This document shows, piece after piece, positions 19,507-26,234 of a stretch of DNA of 64,000 bases (within the stretch, counting starts at the first letter, position 1; each line of letters begins with the position of its first letter). The position numbers and the translations under genes were made by a program. Source of the stretch: Actinomycetota bacterium (GTDB lineage Bacteria > Actinomycetota > Actinomycetes > S36-B12); assembly GCA_030684515.1 (NCBI GenBank), contig JAUXVJ010000009.1, positions 558,001 through 622,000 on the forward strand, in the 5' to 3' direction. The notes below the pieces were generated by a model. The model was not told the DNA's origin, searched no databases, and was given only the letters and a program-made list of their open reading frames with translations.

Positions 19507-20477
19507 GTCGCACCGTGCTGATCGCCATCGGTGGCAATGCCTTGATCAAGGAGGGCGAAGGCGGCTCTCTTGCCATCCAGGCCGAGCGTGCGCATGAGTT
19601 CGCCGAGATCATCGCTGATCTCATCGAAGATGGCTGGACACCGATCATCACGCACGGCAATGGGCCGCAGGTTGGATTCATTCTGCGAAGAGGTGAGCTC
19701 GCAGCCTCTGACGCCAAAGTAGAGAAGCTGCCTTCGCTGCCCTTGTGGCTCGCCGTTGCTGACTCTCAGGGCGGCATCGGGCACATCATCACTGCGGCAT
19801 TGAACTCAGTGATGCGTCAACGGCATCTCAGCAATCCGGTTGCTGCACTGCTGACGCACACTGTTGTCGACATCGACGATCCAGCGTTCATCACGCCGAC
19901 CAAGCCCATCGGCGGCTGGCTTGATGCCGAGATGGCTCGTCGGCACGTGGTCGAAGATGGCTGGGATGTCGACGAGGTCGAAGAGGGCAGCTTCCGAAGA
20001 GTCGTGCCGAGCCCTGCGCCACTGGAAGTCCTGGAGTTGGAGGCCATCCGCACCTTGGTGAAGGCCAATGCCGTTGTCGTGGCGGCTGGTGGCGGTGGCA
20101 TTCCGGTGACGATCTGCGAAGACGAGCTCGTGCCAGTTGATGCCGTCATCGACAAGGATCGCGTCTCTGCCCTGTTGGCAGCCAAGCTTCGGGCCAATGT
20201 GCTGGTGATGGTGACCGGCGTTGATCGAGTCTTCGTGGACTTCCACGGACCAAATGAGCAGGCCCTTGATGTCATCACTGTTGAGCAAGCCGCGACCTTT
20301 GCGGCGCAGGGACATTTCCCGGCGGGGTCGATGGGTCCCAAAATGGAGTCGGCCATCAGTTTCGTCAATGGCTGCGGCTCAGATGCCGTCATCACTTCAC
20401 TTGAATTCGTCCGCGAGTCATTGCGCGGCCTGGCCGGCACCCGAATCGTTGCAGTGCTTGAGGGCTTGGAGCCTTAG
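19503..20477 (+). CDS. arcC: Carbamate kinase (ArcC/AllK-like)
   Basis: This 324-residue amino-acid-kinase-fold enzyme catalyses carbamoyl phosphate + ADP to ATP + carbamate. Motifs: AIGGNALI at the N-terminus, HGNGPQVGFILRR, a VAAGGGGIPV loop, the IDKDRVSALLAAKLRANVLV core and FPAGSMGPKMESAI near the end. No ornithine transcarbamylase or arginine deiminase is nearby, so its donor is probably the FdrA/DUF1116/DUF2877 complex. The TAG stop (20475-20477) abuts an IS1380-type terminal repeat, but the protein is full length. Confidence 0.93.
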   Translation: MSRTVLIAIGGNALIKEGEGGSLAIQAERAHEFAEIIADLIEDGWTPIITHGNGPQVGFILRRGELAASDAKVEKLPSLPLWLAVADSQGGIGHIITAALNSVMRQRHLSNPVAALLTHTVVDIDDPAFITPTKPIGGWLDAEMARRHVVEDGWDVDEVEEGSFRRVVPSPAPLEVLELEAIRTLVKANAVVVAAGGGGIPVTICEDELVPVDAVIDKDRVSALLAAKLRANVLVMVTGVDRVFVDFHGPNEQALDVITVEQAATFAAQGHFPAGSMGPKMESAISFVNGCGSDAVITSLEFVRESLRGLAGTRIVAVLEGLEP

Positions 20478-20840
20478 CCCAGCCATTTCGTGTGGTTGGT
20501 GGGTGACACGGGCGTGAAATGACGACAGGCACTTCCGAAGTGATCGCTACCTGCTCGCATCCGAAGGTCAAGTATCGCTCGTCCGCGGCGGGGTCGAGGC
20601 GTTGACCACGGATCTGGCCGGCTTCACGAGGCGGGGCGCGGTCCACCACCCGGGCAAGGCGATCGCGGACCTGGCGGTGATGCTCGTTGGGGGAGGCAGT
20701 GCCCGGCGGACTTGGTGATGCTGCGGGCCCGCCCACACCTGTTCGGGCCGTTCGCGTCCGATCCCACGATCTCGCGGATCATCGACGACCTCGCCGGCGA
20801 CTTCGCGCTCGCAGGAATGCCACTTCATCGGCGATCAGCG
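20478..20840 (+). pseudogene. IS1380-family left end and transposase N-terminal remnant
   Basis: It begins with terminal repeat CCCAGCCATTTC and shares GGGTGACACGG and the following AAATGAC with the second copy near 35790. Translation of 20570-20820 across a frameshift near 20700 gives FTRRGAVHHPGKAIADLAVML, then LRARPHLFGPFASDPT, which is the DLAVMLADGGD / LFGPVASDPT region of IS1380 transposases. The rest of the transposase and the right end are missing; the remnant stops where the serine hydrolase gene ends. Confidence 0.7.
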
Positions 20841-22100
20841 TCACCTGCCCGCGGCGGCCGCCGCCTGGGAGATCGTGCTGACGCGGGATCCGGTCGGATC
20901 GCACGAGAATGCATCGAGCAGGCTGGCAGTCGTCATGACCGACACGATGACCCCTGAGGTGGGATAGGCCGCGCTCACCTGACCGCAGTCGCCGATGAAG
21001 CTGAACGCGTCCGACGGGGCGCCGGGATAGTAGGAGGCGGTGCCCGGCGTGTTCAGGTTGAACAGGAAGCCGTAGGCGCGGTTGAGGTCCGAACTGGGGC
21101 TGCGCGCCTGATTGACGTAGTCGGCCGCGATGACCTGCCGGCCGTCCCACGTGCCGCCCTGCATGTAGAGCTGCGACAGCCGGGCGAGATCGCGGCAGCT
21201 GGTGGTGTAGTTGAAGGCCATGTTGGCTGCATTGGAGCCGTCCTGAACCAGGGTGGTGCCGGACATGCCCACCGGTCCCAGCAGGCTCTGCTGTGCAAAG
21301 GCGATGACGGACTGGCCGGTCGCCACGGTGAGCACCCGCGCCAGGGTCTGCACGGCGCTGTCGCTGAACTGGAACGCCGTCCCGGGCGGCGCTGACTGGC
21401 CGACCCTGATCGAGTAGCCCGTCGCGTCGGCGGACAGCACCATGTTCTGCGCGTCGGCGAAACTGGTGGTGCGGCCCGACGTCATGCTCAGCAGCTGGCG
21501 GATCGTCACGCCCTCGCTCGGGGTGCCCCTCCACTCCGTGATGAAGTCCGAGGCTCTCTGGTCGAGGGTGAGACGGCCCTGCGACTGCGCGATGCCGATC
21601 AGGGTGCCGGTGACTGCCTTCATCGTCGAGAAGCCCGTGGTCTGCGTCGCCGGCGTGCGTCCGTCCCAGTACCACTCGCCGACGACCTCGCCGTCCTCGC
21701 GCACCACCATGCACGTCGCCCCGGCGGCACGGACGGCCGCTGCCGTCGATTCGTAGGCGGGGTTGGGTGGCGCGATTGGATCGGTGGGGGTCGTTCTGGA
21801 CGGCGTGGTGGACGCCTTGCGGGGGCAGATGACGCCGTCCCCGTCGCGGTCCAGGCGCACGCGATTGGCTCGGTAGACGGGCGCCGAGACCCTCGGGGCC
21901 TGGAAGCCGTCCGCGACCGCAGCAGCCCTGGACTTCGCGTCCCGGGCGATGCCTGCAGGGTAGATCTTCCACAACGTCGCGCAGGACGGGTCCGCGCGGG
22001 CGCCGGGAGTCTTCGTCGGATGGGCGACTGCCGGTGGTACCGCGAGCGCTGCTAGGCCGACGGTCGAGGCGAGAAGGACAGTGAATGGCCTGCGCATCAC
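20841..22100 (-). CDS. Secreted serine hydrolase, beta-lactamase/class C-like, with N-terminal Excalibur-like domain
   Basis: This 419-residue protein has a Sec signal peptide (cleavage predicted after VPPAVA, residue 26). An Excalibur-like calcium-binding motif follows (DRDGDGVICP, 84-93), then a Thr/Pro linker, then a beta-lactamase-fold domain with SxxK at 158-161 (STMK). The usual Tyr-x-Asn motif reads FSD at 245-247, and the third motif appears as GDCG rather than HTG/KTG, so activity is uncertain. Possible roles are a peptidase, esterase or 6-aminohexanoate-type hydrolase at the cell surface. It is isolated on the minus strand in the island. Confidence 0.8.
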   Translation of the reverse strand: MMRRPFTVLLASTVGLAALAVPPAVAHPTKTPGARADPSCATLWKIYPAGIARDAKSRAAAVADGFQAPRVSAPVYRANRVRLDRDGDGVICPRKASTTPSRTTPTDPIAPPNPAYESTAAAVRAAGATCMVVREDGEVVGEWYWDGRTPATQTTGFSTMKAVTGTLIGIAQSQGRLTLDQRASDFITEWRGTPSEGVTIRQLLSMTSGRTTSFADAQNMVLSADATGYSIRVGQSAPPGTAFQFSDSAVQTLARVLTVATGQSVIAFAQQSLLGPVGMSGTTLVQDGSNAANMAFNYTTSCRDLARLSQLYMQGGTWDGRQVIAADYVNQARSPSSDLNRAYGFLFNLNTPGTASYYPGAPSDAFSFIGDCGQVSAAYPTSGVIVSVMTTASLLDAFSCDPTGSRVSTISQAAAAAGR

Positions 22101-22234
22101 GACCTCCGTGACAACGTTGTTGATTCGACGTTACGCCGGCGACGGCCACGATGCAAGGCCGAGCGTGCCCCCGACTTGATCTGCTTGGAGCCGTGCGTCG
22201 CGGCAGGCGCTGTGCCGTGGGCTAGCGTCCCCAC

Positions 22235-22856
22235 GTGGACGAATCGAGCAGGCTTAATCGCCTGTTCTGGGACGAGCGGGCGCCGATCCACGCGGCGTCC
22301 CCCGACTACGGCCTTGACCGGTTCATCGCCGATCCGTCCTACATTGGCGATGTCGCGTTCGCGTCCGACCTGCTCGTATCCGGCCAGTTCGACCTCGTCT
22401 ACACCGGCATCGGGGCGCTCTGCTGGCTGCCCGACATCCAGCGCTGGGCCCACACTGTCGCGGACCACCTGCTGTCCGGAGGGCGCCTGTTCGTCAGCGA
22501 GGGTCACTCGATGATGTGGGCATTGGACGAAGGCCTGTCCGATGGCAGTCTGGTGGTCCGCTACCCGTACTTCCAGACCCGTGACCCCATCGAGGATGAC
22601 GAGCCGGGGACGTATGTGCAGACCGACGCCGACTCGAGCACTCGGCCAGTCACTCATGGAATCACGGCATCGGCGAGGTCATCAGTGCCGTGCTCGATGC
22701 GGGTCTGGAGTTGACCGGACTCGTCGAGCATCGCAGCCTGCCGTGGAACGCGCTGGCCGAGGGGCGATGGCCTGCGACTCCCGCGGCGAGTGGCACCTGC
22801 GCGAGGGGCCCGATCGGCTGCCGCTCAGCTACACGATGCAGGCCGCCAAGGCCTGA
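22235..22856 (+). pseudogene. Class I SAM-dependent methyltransferase, decayed
   Basis: The frame from GTG 22235 has the N-terminus of this methyltransferase family (SRLNRLFWDERAPIHAASPD) but passes from YIGDVAFASDLL directly to GQFDLVYTGIGALCWLPD. The SAM-binding glycine motif and about 60-70 residues are therefore deleted in frame. After about 22640 the homology continues in another frame (SHSWNHGIGEVISAVLDAG, GLVEHRSLPWNALAE) and then a third (GEWHLREGPDRLPLSYTMQ) up to a TGA at 22854-22856. This is at least one deletion plus two frameshifts. Confidence 0.75.
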
Positions 22857-23183
22857 CGCCTAAGCACTACGCGTCAGGCACCGGCCGGGCGAGCGCGCAT
22901 GGCAGCAGCGAGTGCGTCACGATCTTGGACGCGGCCCTCGGCGAGATCCGTCTCGGGATCGGTGGGCTAACGAATGAGGGCCCCGTCAGCGAGAACGGCA
23001 ATGGTCGCCTAGAGGCGCTCCAGGTCGTCGAGAGCCATGATCATCGCCGAAGGCTGTCCGCGACAGTCACCATCGCCCACTTGCCAACGACCCTCGGTCG
23101 CGCATCTGATTCCCCTCTGCGCGACCCGGTTGCTGACGCCAGAGTCACTACACTCATGAGCATTCGGTCGATCCATTCCCATG
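22857..23183 (-). pseudogene. Intergenic region with a possible TetR-type regulator remnant
   Basis: About 330 bases hold no intact gene. On the minus strand a broken frame reads MIMALDDLERL, stop, ATIAVLADGALIR, stop, PTDPETDLAEG. This resembles the ligand-domain end of TetR repressors (AxIAxLADGLLIRxLTDPE). The match is short and rests on memory only; the region may equally be non-coding. Confidence 0.25.
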
Positions 23184-23202
23184 AGGAGGTGGCTGGCACC
23201 TA

Positions 23203-24819
23203 TTGGACACTTCCCTTGATTGGTTCGCCCTGGCCACTGGCCTGGCTGGTGGACTTGCGCTGTTCCTCATCGGTATGGACCAGATGACGGATGCGCTCAA
23301 GGCGCTCGCCGGCCACCGGCTGCAGCGGATCCTGTCCGCCGTGTCTGGCAATCGCGTGAGCGGGGCGGCTACCGGGGCTGTCACGACGGCTGCCCTCCAG
23401 TCATCCTCAGTCACGACCGTGCTAACGGTCAGCTTCGTTTCGGCGCGGATGCTCGGCCTCACGCAGGCGGCGGCGGTGATCATCGGTGCCAATCTCGGGA
23501 CAACGGTTACCGCGCAGGTCATCGCGCTGGATGCCGCCGGTTTCAGCCTCGCGCTAGTCGCGGCCGGGGGCGTGATGTGGCTGTTCGTGCCGAGGCGACC
23601 GTGGCAGCAGGCGGGGCGCGCCATTGCCTCCTTGGGCATCCTCTTTCTCGGCTTGCAGGTGATGAGCGATGCGATGCAGCCACTCGCTACCTACCCGCCG
23701 GTCCTCGGGCTGCTGTCGGGAGCCACCAGCCCGCTCGTTGCCGTGGTCCTCGGGGCAGCTGTCACCGCCCTCGTGCAGTCGTCTAGCGCCACGACGGGCA
23801 TTGTGGTTGCGCTTGCTGCCACTGGGCTCATCGACCTGCCGACCGGTATCGCCGTCATCCTGGGCGCCAACGTCGGCACTTGCGTAACAGCTCTCATCGC
23901 CGCAATCGGCAAGGGGGTCGATGCGTTGCGGACGGCTATGGTGCACGTGCTGGTCAACGTCTTCGGTGCATTAGCGTGGTTGATCGCCCTGCCGGTATTG
24001 GTCGACCTCGTGCAGGCCATCTCCCCGGACGAGGTCGCCTCGCCGCGCCAGCTGGCCAATGCGCACACGATCTTCAATGCTGTCAACACGGTAGTCTTCC
24101 TCGCCCTGCTCACCCCAATGGTCGCTCTGGTTCGGCGCATCGTCCGCGCGCGGTCCAGGACGACGGAAGGCGATGACGCACGGACTGGTCTGCACGGGTA
24201 CACCACGGCAACCGCGGCCGTTGGGCTGGACACCGTCGCCGAGGAGGTCCGCCATCTGGCGGCCCAGGTGGGCGACTTCTTGGATACCGACTTCCCTGCT
24301 GTCGCAGCCAGACCCGTCGCTGGAATGCCAAGCGATGAGTCCATCGAGGAGCGCAAGTCGGCGATCCGCTATCGGCACAGGGCCATCGTTACCTTCCTGG
24401 CCGAGCTGTCTCACAGCAGCCTTGACGAAGCCCAGAGCCGGCAACTCCTGGGTCTGCTGAGCCAGGCGGACGAACTTGCTCATGACGCTGACATTCTCGG
24501 CTCGGCCTTCCGGCGAGTCGCCCGCAGAAGGCGTAGAGCCGGGACGTCGCTCAGCGAGGAATCGGCCGGGGCGCTGGTTGCACTGCAACACCTTGTGCGC
24601 GGCGAACTCGAGCGCGCCATGAATGGCGCGACGCTGCCTGCGCTTGGGGAAGAGGTGGAGGCACAGCTCGAGTCCTTGGCGACCGCGCGCCTGTTGAACG
24701 TCGGAGCGGGCATCGACGTCGATCGTCACGTCGTTGAGTCGGATCTCGCCGATCTGCTTGGACGGTTGGCACTGAGCGCGGCTCGGCTAAGTGAGATGCG
24801 CGCGTCAGCCAGCCGATAG
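23203..24819 (+). CDS. Na+/phosphate cotransporter with C-terminal PhoU-like domain
   Basis: This 538-residue NptA/Na-Pi-cotransporter family protein has two inverted membrane repeats, each with the QSSS signature (AALQSSSVTTV near 66 and ALVQSSSATTG near 196) and GANLGTTVTAQ / GANVGTCVTALI. A cytosolic PhoU-like helical domain covers about residues 340-538. It takes up phosphate with sodium. The TTG start is supported by AGGAGGT at 23184-23190. It may be driven by the sodium gradient made by the Mrp antiporter in the same island. Confidence 0.9.
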   Translation: MDTSLDWFALATGLAGGLALFLIGMDQMTDALKALAGHRLQRILSAVSGNRVSGAATGAVTTAALQSSSVTTVLTVSFVSARMLGLTQAAAVIIGANLGTTVTAQVIALDAAGFSLALVAAGGVMWLFVPRRPWQQAGRAIASLGILFLGLQVMSDAMQPLATYPPVLGLLSGATSPLVAVVLGAAVTALVQSSSATTGIVVALAATGLIDLPTGIAVILGANVGTCVTALIAAIGKGVDALRTAMVHVLVNVFGALAWLIALPVLVDLVQAISPDEVASPRQLANAHTIFNAVNTVVFLALLTPMVALVRRIVRARSRTTEGDDARTGLHGYTTATAAVGLDTVAEEVRHLAAQVGDFLDTDFPAVAARPVAGMPSDESIEERKSAIRYRHRAIVTFLAELSHSSLDEAQSRQLLGLLSQADELAHDADILGSAFRRVARRRRRAGTSLSEESAGALVALQHLVRGELERAMNGATLPALGEEVEAQLESLATARLLNVGAGIDVDRHVVESDLADLLGRLALSAARLSEMRASASR

Positions 24820-24883
24820 GAGAACGGCCGACTGGAGCCTGGCCGGGTGTCAGCCTGTCGTCCTATACGGCTCTAGGGGCCCG

Positions 24884-25990
24884 CTACCAGGTCAGTGGAG
24901 ACGAGCCGAGTGGTTGCGGGCCTCGGTCGAATCTGCTTCGTACTTCGGTCATCTGTATCAGTGACGGCAGGTAGGTGATCTCACCGAAGGGACTGTCGAT
25001 CGTCACGGTGGGCAGGTCGGCCTCGGCGACGAGATCGGCTCACGACTTGGTGCCATTGAGCGCTGCGGCGTCGAGCAGGCCGATGTCCTGTGCCCACATG
25101 GCCATGCGCGTCAGGGACACCCGTGCCCGGTAGCTTCCGCCCTCGTCGGCGCGCTTCAGCAGTGCCGAGGTGATTGCCGCTGCGCCGACATAGCCCGCCA
25201 GGTAGTCAGCGAAGATTGCCTACAGAGGCATCAGCGAGGCATCGACGGCCCCCTCCACGTCGACGCAGCCGGACACCGCGACCGCGAGCATGTCGAATCC
25301 TCGGAAGTTCGCCCAGGGGCCTTCGAAGTCGAAGCAGCGCAGCTCGTGCGTGATGATTCACGGGCTGGCGGCGGCCAGCGTCTTGGGCGACACGCCCTTC
25401 TGGTCCAGGTTGAGGTAGGAGCAGGTGACCACGTCGGCGTCCTTAACGAGGGCCAGGAACCTCTGATGGTCGGCCGCGTCGCGTAAGTCGCAATAGGCGG
25501 AGCGCTTGCCGATGTCGGTCTCCATGCGCCAGTTCATATGGTCGGGGTCGGCCCCCCGATGACATGCGTCGCGTCGAGTACCCGAACTCCGGATAGCGGC
25601 AGACCGTCACCAGTCATGCCTTCCGGCGGCGGGACTGGCGCGCTCTCGCCGATCTTCGTGAGCTCAACGGCCGGCTTCGCGGCCAGGCGCTGGCTAACGG
25701 GGTGGCTGCGCCACTACTCCGGGGAACGCACAACACCAACAGCGGCACCCTCAACGCACTTCGCGCGCTCGAGATCCTCCGCGTTCCATTGCATGACTGC
25801 CTTCTCGACCGCGAAGCGGGTGGGAGCGCATTTCCGGACACGAAGGGCAGCGTCATGAAGACGCGGGTAGAACAGCTCGCACTTGATGAAGCGGGCCTCG
25901 GGTAGAACTCCCCACCCAGTGGATCATCGAACGTGCCGGGCGCTCCGTAGTCCGTGAAACCCAACTGCCGGCCGTTCTGCCTCCTGGCCG
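24884..25990 (-). pseudogene. CaiB/BaiF-type (family III) CoA transferase, decayed
   Basis: The minus strand encodes recognisable parts of a long CaiB-like protein: GFTDYGAPGTFDDPLGGEFY, then (other frame) KCELFYPRLHDAALRVRKCA and VEGAAVGVVRSPE, LPLSGVRVLDATHVIGGPTP, and the C-terminal half (KRSAYCDLRDAADHQRFLAL, HELRCFDFEGPWANFRGFD). The C-terminal frame carries three in-frame stops at 25358-25360 (TGA), 25220-25222 (TAG) and 25040-25042 (TGA). It ends with a further TAG at 24884-24886. There are also frameshifts and a deletion after the GGPTPT segment. Confidence 0.72.
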
Positions 25991-26234
25991 GTGATGGTCA
26001 CTGCCCTGTTTTTTGGTCGTGCGCACTGCGCCCGAGCGCGGACTGGATATCGTCCAAAACACTGTTCTGTGGGCGAAGATCAGTTGGCCCGAGCTCGGCA
26101 GGTCACAGGGGTATCGCATCTGAGTCGCAGTTTCGTTGCGTCAAGCCCAGGGGCCTCGGTGCCGTTCGGCCGCGAGGTAGCGTGGAGGTATCCCGGGCCT
26201 CAAGGCGTTCTCCCCGGCCTACCGGGGCAGAGAG

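Noticed and set aside
20779-22149. Open frame of 456 codons overlapping the serine hydrolase in another frame
   Set aside because: Its translation is Arg/Gly/His-rich and low in complexity, whereas the chosen frame has a signal peptide, SxxK and a known fold.
24884-25565. Stop-codon recoding as explanation of the open CoA-transferase frame
   Set aside because: Both TGA and TAG occur, the 5' half has frameshifts and a deletion, and neighbouring island genes are also decayed; simple pseudogenisation is sufficient.
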